From positions 62,001 through 126,000 of the forward strand of contig NC_004663.1 in assembly GCF_000011065.1 (NCBI RefSeq): a stretch of 64,000 nt of DNA, given 5' to 3'. This document shows, in pieces, positions 18,129-27,858 of the stretch. The notes under the pieces were generated by a model. It was not told the DNA's origin, searched no databases, and worked only from the letters and a program-made list of their open reading frames with translations. A program made the position numbers and the translations under genes. Within the stretch, counting starts at the first letter, position 1. Each line of letters begins with the position of its first letter. The DNA is from Bacteroides thetaiotaomicron VPI-5482. Lineage in GTDB: Bacteria > Bacteroidota > Bacteroidia > Bacteroidales > Bacteroidaceae.

Positions 18129-19033
18129 TTGATTTTAAGTTCGTTAATCACTTTGGCAGCCACTACATCCGAATTTTCCACCCGGATAGTTTGGTGTCTG
18201 CCCCCGTTCTTTTCCACCAGTTCGATGACTAATATCTTATCGTCAGGGATAGTGAACTGCGGAACGGTGTACACGGTGCGGACGGTACTTTTGCCGCCGA
18301 TAACCAGTATCTCGTTATAGCTCCGCACCGGGTCGATAACGGTTTCCTGAATAGCCGTTCTTTTGGCTACTTTCTTATCCACAATCTTGAAACGGATAAA
18401 GTCGGTATCAAACGGCACGTTTGAACTGTTCTTTGTTTGTGTGTGGAAGTAGAACAGCCCGTTATGCGAATAAATCCCCTTTACCAAGAACTGCACCCCG
18501 AACCGTTTGCATCCCAAATGCTTTATTTCCCGGTCATTGTTCTTGTAGATGGACTGCATAATCAGCTTTACCAAAAGCGGGCTTTCGTTACCCAGTTCAC
18601 GGAAATAGATGTTCATCCGGGTATGGCTGAAATCCGTTGTGTCCTCATTCTCCAAGAAGTCTTTCATTTCGATGTTCAGCATTTCCGGTTCGTGTGCGTA
18701 TTTTGCGTTAAAACTGTAAAAGCTGCCATCCTCACAGATAACGGAAAAATTGGTTTCACCGGGAAAGCCCTCTGTCGTAGCCTTGACCCTGACAACATTT
18801 TCCGCCCCGTCCGCTTTTCCGGCAATAATGTAGTTACTGCCTAAGTCCACGTACTTAACGGCAGACGGGAAAATGATATGTACCGTTTTGGCGAACGTCA
18901 CCTGTACGCCGTAAGGTGTCACCATTTGGCGGTAAGGCAGCTTTTTAGTAATGCCCTGATACAAATCGTTACTTTGTGCTTTCATTGAAACCACGCCCAA
19001 GAGTAGGGCGAACATGATAATTAACTTTTTCAT
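18125..19033 (-). CDS. traN: conjugative transfer protein TraN
   Basis: 302 residues with a signal peptide (MKKLIIMFALLLGVVSMKAQ). TraN is the VirB9-like periplasmic component; here it shows YGVQVTFAKTVHIIFPSAVKYVDLG near the N-terminus and beta-rich repeats after it. Translational coupling with TraO by ATGA. Confidence 0.9.
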   Translation of the reverse strand: MKKLIIMFALLLGVVSMKAQSNDLYQGITKKLPYRQMVTPYGVQVTFAKTVHIIFPSAVKYVDLGSNYIIAGKADGAENVVRVKATTEGFPGETNFSVICEDGSFYSFNAKYAHEPEMLNIEMKDFLENEDTTDFSHTRMNIYFRELGNESPLLVKLIMQSIYKNNDREIKHLGCKRFGVQFLVKGIYSHNGLFYFHTQTKNSSNVPFDTDFIRFKIVDKKVAKRTAIQETVIDPVRSYNEILVIGGKSTVRTVYTVPQFTIPDDKILVIELVEKNGGRHQTIRVENSDVVAAKVINELKIK

Positions 19034-19066
19034 TTTGGATTGAAATTTTTATGGTTGATAAATAAA

Positions 19067-20452
19067 TTACTGTTGTTTGGCGTAAAGCATCACCTGATAG
19101 TTCGCTTTCAGGTGTACTTTTACCGTTCTGAACTTCTTGGCAAGGTATTGCGAACCGCCTTGCATCAAGCCCCTTGTAATATCCATTGCGACCTGCTGCC
19201 CGGCACTTTGCGCAAATGAAATGCTCGTACCCAGTCCCGCACCGATGTTCGCCATCGCTTCCTTTGCCGCTTCCTGTTCCAGTGACGAGGGAACGGAAAG
19301 CCCCTTTTGCCCGTCACTGTCGTAAACGGCAAGTTCCACCGGAATGATGTTACCCGCATATTCGAGCGAGGACACCAGTATGTCGAGCCGTTCCCCCTGC
19401 ACTTTGGCACTTCCTGAAACAAGGCTGTTTTTCGGGACAATCACGTTCCCCGCCTGTAACGGTTCTAACAGCCGGAGCTTGACGGTCTGCCCGTCCATAA
19501 GTGTTTGGTCGTTATGAACACACGCCCGGATAGTGTTTTTTCCTATCGAATAACCACTGCCGACCGCCGTATTAAACCCGTAATTGCGTGGCTTGCTGTA
19601 TTCGGCGACAAATTCGGCGTTGCTCATGGGCTGCTGCAATCCTGAAACCGTCCTGTCCGATACCGATTTTACAGGTGTGGCATTTCCTTTGCCCTGAACA
19701 GGTGCGGACGGTGCGACCTGTGCAATCTGTCCCGGTTGCGGTGGTACGCTTTGCCCGTTCTGTCCGTTCATATACTTTGCCGCCAGTTCGTAGGACTTTT
19801 CCATAAGTGCAACCTGTTCATCCATGTTGCCCGCACCGCTTTCTTTCGCATCGAGCCGGGCAGTGAGTTCTTCCACCTGACGTTTCAGTTCCTCTTTTTC
19901 CTTGTCCTCTTTCGGCGTTTCGTAGAAACTGCCTAACTGACGGTTCATGTCCCAGTAAGCTGCCGCCGAAGATTGGATAGAGGAACGGCTATTGTTCGGC
20001 GCACCCGCCCCGAAGTCTATTACATTGGTTTTCGGTTTTTCTGCCGGAGCATCATCTATCAGGGTCAAATCTTCCCCGTTCCCGTTTTCCTCTCCGAGCG
20101 AAAAGGCAAAATCCTGTAAGGAGCGCATCTTGTCCGCCTGTTTGTTCTCCATTTGTTCCTGTTCGTAGGCGGTCTTTTTATCGCTGATTATCCCGTCCCC
20201 TTTGGGTTGCGGAATATCGGCGTTAAATCCGCCCACGTTTTCCACCTTTGCTTCGTCCTTATCGGACGGTGCAAAAATCAGGTATATAGACCCTAAGAAA
20301 ACCAGTCCCATAAGCGGGTAAACCAGCATCTTTTTTCGTTGCTGTATCTGCTGTGGGGTCAGTTCCTTTTTTTCCTTTCCCTGTTTTTCAGGTTCTTTTC
20401 CCTTTGCCGTTTCCGGTGTGGGAACTTCATTCTTCACTTCTTTTTCTTCCAT
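19067..20452 (-). CDS. traM: conjugative transfer protein TraM
   Basis: 461 residues, VirB10-like channel protein. A charged cytoplasmic N-terminus (KGKEPEKQGKEKKELTPQQI), one membrane span (VYPLMGLVFLGSIYLIFAP, about 45-63), a long variable linker, and a conserved C-terminal domain from about residue 300 (STIRACVHNDQTL-type motif, VKLRLLEPLQAGNVIVPKNS). It overlaps the end of traL by 26 bp. Confidence 0.9.
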   Translation of the reverse strand: MEEKEVKNEVPTPETAKGKEPEKQGKEKKELTPQQIQQRKKMLVYPLMGLVFLGSIYLIFAPSDKDEAKVENVGGFNADIPQPKGDGIISDKKTAYEQEQMENKQADKMRSLQDFAFSLGEENGNGEDLTLIDDAPAEKPKTNVIDFGAGAPNNSRSSIQSSAAAYWDMNRQLGSFYETPKEDKEKEELKRQVEELTARLDAKESGAGNMDEQVALMEKSYELAAKYMNGQNGQSVPPQPGQIAQVAPSAPVQGKGNATPVKSVSDRTVSGLQQPMSNAEFVAEYSKPRNYGFNTAVGSGYSIGKNTIRACVHNDQTLMDGQTVKLRLLEPLQAGNVIVPKNSLVSGSAKVQGERLDILVSSLEYAGNIIPVELAVYDSDGQKGLSVPSSLEQEAAKEAMANIGAGLGTSISFAQSAGQQVAMDITRGLMQGGSQYLAKKFRTVKVHLKANYQVMLYAKQQ

Positions 20453-20732
20453 TGTCTGACTGATTAAAAATGTTCGTACTGTCTTTACTTTGTAACTGCA
20501 ACTGCCTGATGTGTTCTATCCGTATGGTTTCGCCATCCTCTTTTCCTATCCGGTAAATGGATGATACCGTAAAGTAGATGGATAGCCCGCCGAAGAACAG
20601 GAGCATAAGCAGGATTACCGCCAGCCTTATTTCCGGTGTCATGCGCCCGCACAGGCGGCGGAGTTTTTCATCCGCCCAGTCCTGCACATGGGTAATTGCC
20701 TGATTCACCGGAGAGAGAATTTTCCGTATCAT
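20427..20732 (-). CDS. traL: conjugative transfer protein TraL (DUF3989)
   Basis: 101 residues with one membrane segment (LAVILLMLLFFGGLSIYFTV) after a basic helix (DEKLRRLCGRMTPEIR). DUF3989 proteins sit between TraK and TraM in these operons and are needed for transfer. Starts 3 bp after TraK. Confidence 0.85.
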   Translation of the reverse strand: MIRKILSPVNQAITHVQDWADEKLRRLCGRMTPEIRLAVILLMLLFFGGLSIYFTVSSIYRIGKEDGETIRIEHIRQLQLQSKDSTNIFNQSDNGRKRSEE

Positions 20733-20735
20733 GGC

Positions 20736-21359
20736 TTACCGCTTTATGGTGTTCAAGTCCTTGTTTTCCGTTATCTCGAAACTTTCCATCATAAAGCCGT
20801 GCGGGTTATTATCACTTCTTACGGCGTTTAATAACCGGCAACGGGTGACAAGGCTTCTTTCCGTCACGCTGCTTTCACGGATAATCATTTGGCGGGCATA
20901 GGTAGCCACCGCATACGGGTACACATCGAAATTGCATGAAACGCTGTCTATCTGTATGGTCTGGCTGATATTGCCCGAAATGATACGGTTGTAATATCCC
21001 TTTTCCGAGAGGTCACGGTAATAGTTAAATGCGCTCTTGTCGTCGAGGAACAGCGACCGTTTGATATTGCTTTCGATAGCGTTCTTATCCGGTGAGAGCG
21101 TGAAAAAGAGTTCGTGAAAACGCTTCACGTGTTCCCTTGCTTCGACCGGACGGTTTTGTGTCAGGTCTTGCGAAAGCGCAAGCATCAACGATTTGCCACC
21201 GTCCAGCACATAAATCTTTTGCCGTTGCGCTTCGGCAAACGTGTAGGAGTTCCAAACGGCATACCCCGTTATCAGGGTACACATAACGACAAACACAATC
21301 CCGAAAAGACGTATCTGTTTGAAACTGGTTTCAATGTTCTTTAAACTTTTAAATTCCAT
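20736..21359 (-). CDS. traK: conjugative transfer protein TraK
   Basis: 207 residues, VirB8-like inner-membrane component. One membrane span near residues 17-35 (LFGIVFVVMCTLITGYAVWNSY) and a periplasmic domain (ALSQDLTQNRPVEAREHVKRFHELFFTL...). Start MEFKSLKNIETSFKQIR is typical of TraK. Confidence 0.92.
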   Translation of the reverse strand: MEFKSLKNIETSFKQIRLFGIVFVVMCTLITGYAVWNSYTFAEAQRQKIYVLDGGKSLMLALSQDLTQNRPVEAREHVKRFHELFFTLSPDKNAIESNIKRSLFLDDKSAFNYYRDLSEKGYYNRIISGNISQTIQIDSVSCNFDVYPYAVATYARQMIIRESSVTERSLVTRCRLLNAVRSDNNPHGFMMESFEITENKDLNTIKR

Positions 21360-21371
21360 CTTGATTTTTAA

Positions 21372-22397
21372 TTATTGATTACCTTTGATTAGTTTACCGC
21401 CGACCCTGCCGCCAGCGTTCCCGGTGGCTGCTCCGGCTACCGCACCAACGCCACTGCCCGTTTTATTGGCTGCACTGTTTATATTCCGGCTCATGTTGCC
21501 CATTCCGCCCGCCTGAATAATCCAGTTCGATACGGTGGGGATGGTGAAGTAACCGATGATACCGATTATCATAAAGATTATGTACACTGAATTGCTGCTA
21601 TCGGGTACAAAATTGGGGTCTGATAGCTCCTGAATATCCTTTTGGAGCATAAGCACCTGTATTCGGGCAAGAATGGAACTGAACAGGTCTGAAACGGGTA
21701 GCCACAGGTAAACGGAAATGTACCTTGTTATCCATTGGGTCAGTGTCGCCTGAAAGCCATCATATACACTGATGGCAAAGGCTATCGGACCCAGTATGGC
21801 AAGGACAATCAAGAAAAAGGTTCGGATAGTGTCTATCACGAGGGCTGCCGATTGAAAGAGCAGTTCCAACAATTCCCTGAACCAGTCCCGGACGGATTGC
21901 TTGATATTGTGGGCTGCCCTATCCATGTACATACCGCCCATTGTGGCAATATCTTTGGCAGACCATCCCAATTCGTCAATCTGTTTATCAAACGCTTCAT
22001 CCGAAACAAGGTAAGCCGTTTCCGGATTACGCACCATCGCTTCATATTCCAGTTTGTCCTTTTGTTCCCGGTAGGCGTTCATATCGAAAGTTTGCGTTTC
22101 GAGCATATTGTTACACCCCTTGACTACTGGCGACATCACGCTGTTAATCGTACCCAGTACGAATGTGGGGAAGAACATAATACAGAAACCAATCACAAAA
22201 GGACGGAGCAAAGGGTAAACGTCTATCGGTTCGGCACTGGCGAGCGACTGCCATACTTTGGCAGCCACATAGAACAAAGCCCCCAGTCCCGCTATTCCTT
22301 TGGCTACCCCCGCCATGTTCCCGCATAACGGCATCATATCCGTGTATAAACTACGGAGTATCTGATGCAGGTTATCAAATTCGATTGCTAATAACAT
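21372..22397 (-). CDS. traJ: conjugative transfer protein TraJ
   Basis: 341 residues, polytopic inner-membrane protein (VirB6-like) with clusters of spans at about 25-55, 70-95, 185-230 and 270-295. Conserved N-terminal NLHQILRSLYTDMMPLCGNMAGVAKGIAG-type segment. The glycine-rich end (GVGAVAGAATGNAGGRVGG) is cytoplasmic. It sits between TraI and TraK in standard order. Confidence 0.92.
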   Translation of the reverse strand: MLLAIEFDNLHQILRSLYTDMMPLCGNMAGVAKGIAGLGALFYVAAKVWQSLASAEPIDVYPLLRPFVIGFCIMFFPTFVLGTINSVMSPVVKGCNNMLETQTFDMNAYREQKDKLEYEAMVRNPETAYLVSDEAFDKQIDELGWSAKDIATMGGMYMDRAAHNIKQSVRDWFRELLELLFQSAALVIDTIRTFFLIVLAILGPIAFAISVYDGFQATLTQWITRYISVYLWLPVSDLFSSILARIQVLMLQKDIQELSDPNFVPDSSNSVYIIFMIIGIIGYFTIPTVSNWIIQAGGMGNMSRNINSAANKTGSGVGAVAGAATGNAGGRVGGKLIKGNQ

Positions 22398-22415
22398 ACT
22401 ACTTATTTTTAGAAG

Positions 22416-23045
22416 TTACCAGTAACGTTCATCCGCCGAACCGTACAAAGCCATTACCCGGTCAGTGTCCTTTTTCTTTTTCGCCCGCAGGTAGGAAACG
22501 GAAATATTTTTGCGGGTATAATAACTCACCAAATCCCGGTAGTTCCTGATGGCGTTATACGTCCGGTCGATAACGTCCATCCGTTCTTTATCCGACATGG
22601 AAAGCCCGTTGATGTTCACCACACTTTTCATTTCTTCCAGCACATCGGAACTTTCCTGCAACAGTTGGGTATAGCCATAGGCAATGGCGGAAAGTTCGTC
22701 CGGCGTGTAGTTTTCATCCGAAAGCATCTTCTGAAAACTGTTCACATAGATGTCGGAAATCTCACCGATAAGCAGGATAGACTTTTGTACTTTCCGGGCA
22801 TCTTTGACAAGGTTATGCACTGATTTTAAGGCATCATAATAATCTTTTCCCTGTTGATAAATCTTTACCGTTTCCTGAAAATTCTTTATCATATTCTGTG
22901 CGGTCGAAGAAGTCTGAATGATGTTCTTTGACGCATTGATAATCCCTTGCGCCAAGTTGCCGGGGTCACTCACCACCCACTGTGCGTTTACCTTTCCGAC
23001 AAACAGGCTGCATACTACGAGCAGCATTATAATCTTTGTTTTCAT
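22416..23045 (-). CDS. traI: conjugative transfer protein TraI (DUF4141)
   Basis: 209 residues with a signal peptide (to VNAQW) and a helical body (GNLAQGIINASKNIIQTSSTAQNMI). VirB5-like position. DUF4141 proteins always precede TraJ in CTnDOT-type operons. The stop lies 18 bp before traJ. Confidence 0.88.
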   Translation of the reverse strand: MKTKIIMLLVVCSLFVGKVNAQWVVSDPGNLAQGIINASKNIIQTSSTAQNMIKNFQETVKIYQQGKDYYDALKSVHNLVKDARKVQKSILLIGEISDIYVNSFQKMLSDENYTPDELSAIAYGYTQLLQESSDVLEEMKSVVNINGLSMSDKERMDVIDRTYNAIRNYRDLVSYYTRKNISVSYLRAKKKKDTDRVMALYGSADERYW

Positions 23046-23049
23046 ACGC

Positions 23050-23406
23050 TTACTTCTTTATTGGTTGGTTACTCCGTTTATATTCTCCGCCGGGAGAAAG
23101 CAGAATCCGGTCATTCTCTTTGTCATAAGTCAGCAGGACGGACAACCCCGTTTCGATGAACAGGTTTCCGTCTTGTTCTGAAATCTGATAGGTTTCCGTT
23201 TGGATAGTCCCCCGGTAGGTCTTTCGATAGGTCGTTACCCGGTAATGCCCGTTTTCCTCAAAGAGAGTAAACGCCGGACGGTTTTTCACGCTTTCCCAGT
23301 CGCCACGCATCGCCCTAAGACGGTCGGCGTTCGTTTCCTTACAGGAAGAAAGCCCCAGTAACAAGGTGCATAACAGCACCGGAAACAAGAATTTTAAATG
23401 TTTCAT
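23050..23406 (-). CDS. DUF3876-like lipoprotein in tra operon
   Basis: 118 residues; lipobox GLSSC, then a small beta domain (GDWESVKNRPAFTLFEENGHYRVTTYRKTYRG). Similar to DUF3876 proteins found between TraG and TraI. It may correspond to TraH of the original nomenclature, but I cannot prove this. Confidence 0.75.
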   Translation of the reverse strand: MKHLKFLFPVLLCTLLLGLSSCKETNADRLRAMRGDWESVKNRPAFTLFEENGHYRVTTYRKTYRGTIQTETYQISEQDGNLFIETGLSVLLTYDKENDRILLSPGGEYKRSNQPIKK

Positions 23407-23434
23407 ACTGAATGAATTTTAAATTGTTAATTGA

Positions 23435-25939
23435 TTATTTTTCGGGATTGCGCTTGCTTTCGGCAAGCCGTTTGATAGCAAGTTCGAGATTACCGCCCAA
23501 CTTTTCGGACAAGGCGAATAGTTCCATCTTTTCCGTTTCTTCGGTGGTGTATGTAAAATATTCTTCCAAACTCACTTCGGTAGCATATACGGCTGATTGT
23601 GTACCGCCTAAGCCTATCCAAACTTCCTTGTATTTCCGGTTCGGATGATTGGCAAGGTTGATGGAAAGCATCTGTGAACGTTCCTTATCGGTCAGTCCCA
23701 AAAGGTTCTGTATGCTATCGAATTTATTAAGGTATTTCCTTTGGTCGAGCAGTATCTTACAATCAGAATTGTTTATAATACTCTCTTTTACAATGGGCGA
23801 GGAAATAATATCTTCGACCTCTTGGGTAACTACAATCGCTTCGCCGAAATACTTTCTAACGGTTTTGTATAAATATTTTATGTAATCCGCCATATTCGCC
23901 GATGCAATCGCTTTCCACGCTTCTTCTATCAATATTAATTTCCTGATACCCTTTAGTTTACGCATTTTGGAAATAAATACTTCCATGATGATAATCGTAG
24001 TAATCGGGAATAAAATTTTGTGGTCTTTGATATTATCCAACTCAAAGACAATGAAGCGTTTATGCAGCAAATCAAGCTCCTTGTCGGAGTTCAGCAGGTA
24101 ATCATATTCGCCCCCTTTGTAGTAAGGTTCTAATACATTCAGGAAGTTGTCTATATCGAAATCCTTTTCCCGGACGTTCTTTTCTTGCAGGTGCGCCCGG
24201 TAGTCATTTTTCACATATTCATAGAATGTATTGAAGCAGGGAGTAACCGAACTATCCTTAGTAATCAGTTCGATATAGGAACTTACGGCGTTTGACAAAG
24301 CCACTTCTTCCGCCCGTGTGGGTGCTTCATCGTCCCTTTTCCAAAGGGTCAGGATAAGCGTTTTGATACTCTCTTTCTTTTCAATATCGAATACCCCATC
24401 TTCCACATAGAAAGGATTAAACGCTATCGGGTTTTCAGTAGTATAGGTAAAATAAATCCCATCTTCCCCGTGCGTTTTCCGGTTTATCATTTCACACAAT
24501 CCTAAGTAACTGTTTCCGGTATCAACCAGCAGGACGTGCGCATTTTGTTCGTAATACTGGCGCACCATGTGATTGGTGAAGAATGATTTGCCGCTACCAC
24601 TCGGTCCAAGTATGAACTTGTTGCGATTGGTAATGATACCTTTTTTCATTGGCAGGTCTGAAATATCAATGTGCAACGGCTTTCCTGTGACCCTATCCAC
24701 CATCTTGATACCAAAGGGAGAAAGCGAACTTTTGTAGTTCGTTTCTTCGGTGAATAGGCAAAGAGCCTGTTCAATAAAGGTGTAGAAACTTTCTTCCGCC
24801 GGGAAGTCCGCCTGATTGCCGGGTATGCCCGCCCAAAACAAGGTCGGTGTGTCGGTGGTGTTATGACGTGGCTTGCACTCCATAAGTGCGAGCTGTGACC
24901 CCACATCATTTTTAATGTGTTTGAGTTCGTCCCGGTCGTCACTCCATGCCATGATATTACAATGGCATCGCACGGAGATAAGCCCCTGTGAATGTGCTTC
25001 GTTCAAATATTCCTCTATCCAAGACTTGTTAATCTGATTGGCACGGCTGTATTTGGAAAGGGAGTGCATATTGCGAGCCATCTTTTCAAACTGTTTCAGG
25101 TTCTCCGTATGGTCGTCAATGAAGATGTACTGGTTATAGATATGGTTACAGGAGAGCAACACGCCCACCGGAGAAGCAAAAGATAATCTGCAATCGCTCC
25201 GGTCGGTGGATAGCTTTTCATAGCGGGTATCAGTTCCCACCTTGCCCGGCATATCTTCCGCATCCGAAAGAGTATGCAAACAAAGAATATCGTCACCTAT
25301 ACGCATATCTCCGGCGTTCAGTTGAATATCTTTCAATGTGGTAGTGTCTGTTTGTGAGAGTGAAAAGTATTTTTCCACGATACCCGCCGTTTCCTTTGTC
25401 CCGGTGATTTCGTCCGAAGTCAGGCGGGTAAGGGTAATGAAACCGCTATCATTCATAATGCTTTCAAACTGCCCCACCGCTTCGAGGAACTTTGTAACCG
25501 TTTCCTTGTCCTTTATCTCTTTGGGGACAAGGAAGCCCCGGCAAAGAGTAGAAAAATTACTCTGCATCCGGCTACGTTCCTTTGTCGTTTTCGTCAGAAA
25601 CAAATAGCAGGTATGGTTTAAGAACGGTCTTTCATTAAAATGCCGTTCAAAGGAACGGGAAAGGAAACTCAAATCATCCTTTTGGATGTCAGGCGCATAG
25701 TTTTCTTTGATGAACCAGTCCTGTTTATGAACGATGCTGTAATCGGGCAGCACCTTTACCGCCTTGTTCCAAGCGGAATGTATCGCTTCGTATTCGGCTG
25801 CCGTGACGGTGAACAGTTCCGGCAGTTCCACCCGGAACGCCACCGTTATGTCGGCGTCTTTGGAAACGATGCACCCGTTTTCCACCGTGAACAGTGGAAA
25901 CTTGTTTTCCAGCGTAGTAGCTTTTAATATATTTCTCAT
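23435..25939 (-). CDS. traG: TraG VirB4-type conjugation ATPase
   Basis: 834 residues from ATG 25939, coupled by ATGA to TraF. Energises pilus/mating channel assembly. Walker A GPSGSGKSFF lies near residue 445, Walker B is within RKLILIEEAWKAI, and VVTQEVEDI follows. The N-terminal half is the VirB4/TraC_F_IV domain (NKFPLFTVENGCIVSKDADITVAF). A longer in-frame reading upstream has no conserved start. Confidence 0.92.
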   Translation of the reverse strand: MRNILKATTLENKFPLFTVENGCIVSKDADITVAFRVELPELFTVTAAEYEAIHSAWNKAVKVLPDYSIVHKQDWFIKENYAPDIQKDDLSFLSRSFERHFNERPFLNHTCYLFLTKTTKERSRMQSNFSTLCRGFLVPKEIKDKETVTKFLEAVGQFESIMNDSGFITLTRLTSDEITGTKETAGIVEKYFSLSQTDTTTLKDIQLNAGDMRIGDDILCLHTLSDAEDMPGKVGTDTRYEKLSTDRSDCRLSFASPVGVLLSCNHIYNQYIFIDDHTENLKQFEKMARNMHSLSKYSRANQINKSWIEEYLNEAHSQGLISVRCHCNIMAWSDDRDELKHIKNDVGSQLALMECKPRHNTTDTPTLFWAGIPGNQADFPAEESFYTFIEQALCLFTEETNYKSSLSPFGIKMVDRVTGKPLHIDISDLPMKKGIITNRNKFILGPSGSGKSFFTNHMVRQYYEQNAHVLLVDTGNSYLGLCEMINRKTHGEDGIYFTYTTENPIAFNPFYVEDGVFDIEKKESIKTLILTLWKRDDEAPTRAEEVALSNAVSSYIELITKDSSVTPCFNTFYEYVKNDYRAHLQEKNVREKDFDIDNFLNVLEPYYKGGEYDYLLNSDKELDLLHKRFIVFELDNIKDHKILFPITTIIIMEVFISKMRKLKGIRKLILIEEAWKAIASANMADYIKYLYKTVRKYFGEAIVVTQEVEDIISSPIVKESIINNSDCKILLDQRKYLNKFDSIQNLLGLTDKERSQMLSINLANHPNRKYKEVWIGLGGTQSAVYATEVSLEEYFTYTTEETEKMELFALSEKLGGNLELAIKRLAESKRNPEK

Positions 25940-26262
25940 TTCGATGCTTGTTTTAAATGGAATAATCGGGATATGGCTTTTCGGTTGATGATATGGAAAG
26001 GGTGGCTTTTGCGTGCGGACAATTTCATTAACCCGTGTGTCCCGTACTTTTCGTTTAACCGGAATGTGAGCCATACAAGCAACGTTGCCGAAGTAACGCC
26101 GAAGATGATGCACACCCACTGGTTAATGCCTACCATGTACATGATGATGAAAAGCACGAACAGGGCTAACAGCCCGCCCGCAAAAATGAAAAGATACTGA
26201 CTTTTCAACCCTTTAAACTCAACTGGCTTGCCTATCCCCTTGTTAATCGGATAGTCTGCCAT
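25936..26262 (-). CDS. traF: conjugative transfer protein TraF (DUF4133)
   Basis: 108 residues from ATG 26262 (MADYPINKGIGKPVEFKGLK). Two membrane segments (YLFIFAGGLLALFVLFIIMYMVG, WVCIIFGVTSATLLVWLTF). VirB3-like position before the VirB4 ATPase. ATGA overlap with TraG. Confidence 0.9.
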   Translation of the reverse strand: MADYPINKGIGKPVEFKGLKSQYLFIFAGGLLALFVLFIIMYMVGINQWVCIIFGVTSATLLVWLTFRLNEKYGTHGLMKLSARKSHPFHIINRKAISRLFHLKQASK

Positions 26263-26273
26263 AGTCCATTTCT

Positions 26274-26570
26274 TTAGAGGAAGAATGAACGTAGGATAGT
26301 GGCAGCGACAATCAAAAAGATACAAGCACCGAACCACGAAGCCGCCGTTTTACTGGTGTCAGGGTCGCCCGAAGAAAACTTGCCATATACTTTCACGCCG
26401 CCAATCAAGCCCACCACCGCACCGATGGCGTAAATTAATTTTGTTGCCGGGTCGAAATAGGACGTTACCATGTTGGTAGCTTCTGTAATACCCGCCATGC
26501 CGTTACCTTGTGCAAACGTAGCGGATGCAGCCAATAGAGCGACTGCCGAAAAGAGAACTTTCTTTTTCAT
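26274..26570 (-). CDS. traE: conjugative transfer protein TraE (DUF4134)
   Basis: 98 residues with signal peptide (to TFAQ) and two hydrophobic helices (LIYAIGAVVGLIGGVKVYGKF, WFGACIFLIVAATILRSFFL). Prepilin-like (VirB2-type) size and layout; DUF4134. Ends 11 bp before the TraF start. Confidence 0.9.
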   Translation of the reverse strand: MKKKVLFSAVALLAASATFAQGNGMAGITEATNMVTSYFDPATKLIYAIGAVVGLIGGVKVYGKFSSGDPDTSKTAASWFGACIFLIVAATILRSFFL

Positions 26571-26734
26571 TATAAATACATTGATTTTTAAATTGCCGGA
26601 CGGTTGGATAGTCCGCCCGGCGGAGTGATTAATAATTGATATTTTTGTGGTTGTGGGGAATGTTCCCCATGTTCGGAAAGGTTTGTTTAACCGTAATCTT
26701 TTTGTTTCATCATCTTATTATTTAAAGTTTACCA

Positions 26735-27415
26735 TTAAAGAAAATCGTTCATGTCAAAATCTGCCATTTCATTACTTCCGGCAACCGGGACGGTGGCGGG
26801 CACGGGTATCTCATGCTTTTGTAAAAGTTCCGCTACCCGTGACCTGCCCCCGTTTATCTGCTCCACCAGCGAATGAAACAGGTTTGTTTCCGTCCGGCAG
26901 ATGGTTTGAACGGCTTGCCGTTCCTCTGTGTCGGACGCTTGTTTTATTTGAATGACCTGTACCATTTGCGCCAGCTCACCCAACGTGATACCCTGTGCCA
27001 TTTCCGGTTCACCGTCACCCATGTAGCAGGCGATTTCTTCCGCTTCGATTTCATCCGCCGAAACGTCCGTTTCTTCCGCATCTTCCGTTTCAAATTCCAT
27101 TTCAAATTCGGTTTCAATCGCTTGCGCAGCAGGTGTTTCAGTTACCGTTTCATCGCTTTGCGGGACAAATATAGAAGCATTATCAACCCCTTTTGAAAGG
27201 TGTCCTGATATGTCCCCGTTTGTCCTCATTTGTCCTATACGGTAACGGCTTGCACCTACAAGACAATCACCGTTTCCGGCTTTCACGGTCGGTTTGTTTT
27301 TGGGCTGTTCCGGCTCTCTTTTCCCACCCGTGAACCATGTTCCCAAGCTATCCCTGTATCGCCATAAGAGAACGGCGTAATACAGGAGTGTTCCGATAAT
27401 AAACCATTTCAACAT
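26735..27415 (-). CDS. traD: TraD-like conjugation protein
   Basis: 226 residues from ATG 27415; the TTG at 27433 is rejected. One N-terminal membrane span (MLKWFIIGTLLYYAVLLW), then a long acidic, low-complexity cytoplasmic region (EFEMEFETEDAEETDV) and a helical tail. Position matches traD of CTnDOT-type operons. Residues encoded at 27161-27239 come from a copy of the tra-leader repeat block, so part of the protein may be repeat-derived. A 164-bp gap with a TGGGGAA/TTCCCCA hairpin separates it from traE. Confidence 0.65.
   Translation of the reverse strand: MLKWFIIGTLLYYAVLLWRYRDSLGTWFTGGKREPEQPKNKPTVKAGNGDCLVGASRYRIGQMRTNGDISGHLSKGVDNASIFVPQSDETVTETPAAQAIETEFEMEFETEDAEETDVSADEIEAEEIACYMGDGEPEMAQGITLGELAQMVQVIQIKQASDTEERQAVQTICRTETNLFHSLVEQINGGRSRVAELLQKHEIPVPATVPVAGSNEMADFDMNDFL
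27201..27239 (-). repeat. phased GGACA repeats inside traD
   Basis: TGTCC on the plus strand (GGACA on the minus) starts at 27201, 27211, 27221 and 27231, exactly 10 bp apart. The last 29 bp are identical to 29017-29045. Confidence 0.75.
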
Positions 27416-27416
27416 A

Positions 27417-27854
27417 TCAAAACGGCTTTTCAAATTTGCTTTCGTACAGTTCGTTTATCTCGTCCTGAAACTGGTCGAAATGACGGAGCAGGATATTTTC
27501 TACATAGCTGCTGACGGTTGCCTTGCGTCCGCCAATAACAGTTACTATCTTCATTAGCTTTTCGTGGGTGGTACGGCTGACATATAACGGTTGTCGGTCG
27601 GTCAAGTCCACCCGCATGAAATAGGTTTCCCGGTAATCGCCCGGAGTGTTCTTTTTCCGGCGGGCAGGTTCTTTCACCGCCTTTTCTTCCTTAGGTTCTG
27701 CCTTGATTTCTTCCTTATTCACTGTTTCCGGCTTATCCGGTGTTTCCACTGTTACCAATGGTGTTTCCTGTTTTTTCACGGGCAAGCCCTGTGAAATAAT
27801 CTCTTTCATAAAATCCTCGTCAATTTGCGGTTTCCCGCCGCTTTGCTTTGCCAT
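27417..27854 (-). CDS. DUF3408-family conjugation protein (TraB/TraC-like)
   Basis: 145 residues: charged N-terminal half rich in Lys and Glu, and a C-terminal DUF3408 domain (YFMRVDLTDRQPLYVSRTTHEKLMKIVTVIGGRKATVSSYVENIL), which looks like a ribbon-helix-helix DNA-binding fold. It lies between the ParA-type TraA and TraD and may act as the partner of TraA. Confidence 0.82.
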   Translation of the reverse strand: MAKQSGGKPQIDEDFMKEIISQGLPVKKQETPLVTVETPDKPETVNKEEIKAEPKEEKAVKEPARRKKNTPGDYRETYFMRVDLTDRQPLYVSRTTHEKLMKIVTVIGGRKATVSSYVENILLRHFDQFQDEINELYESKFEKPF

Positions 27855-27858
27855 ATCG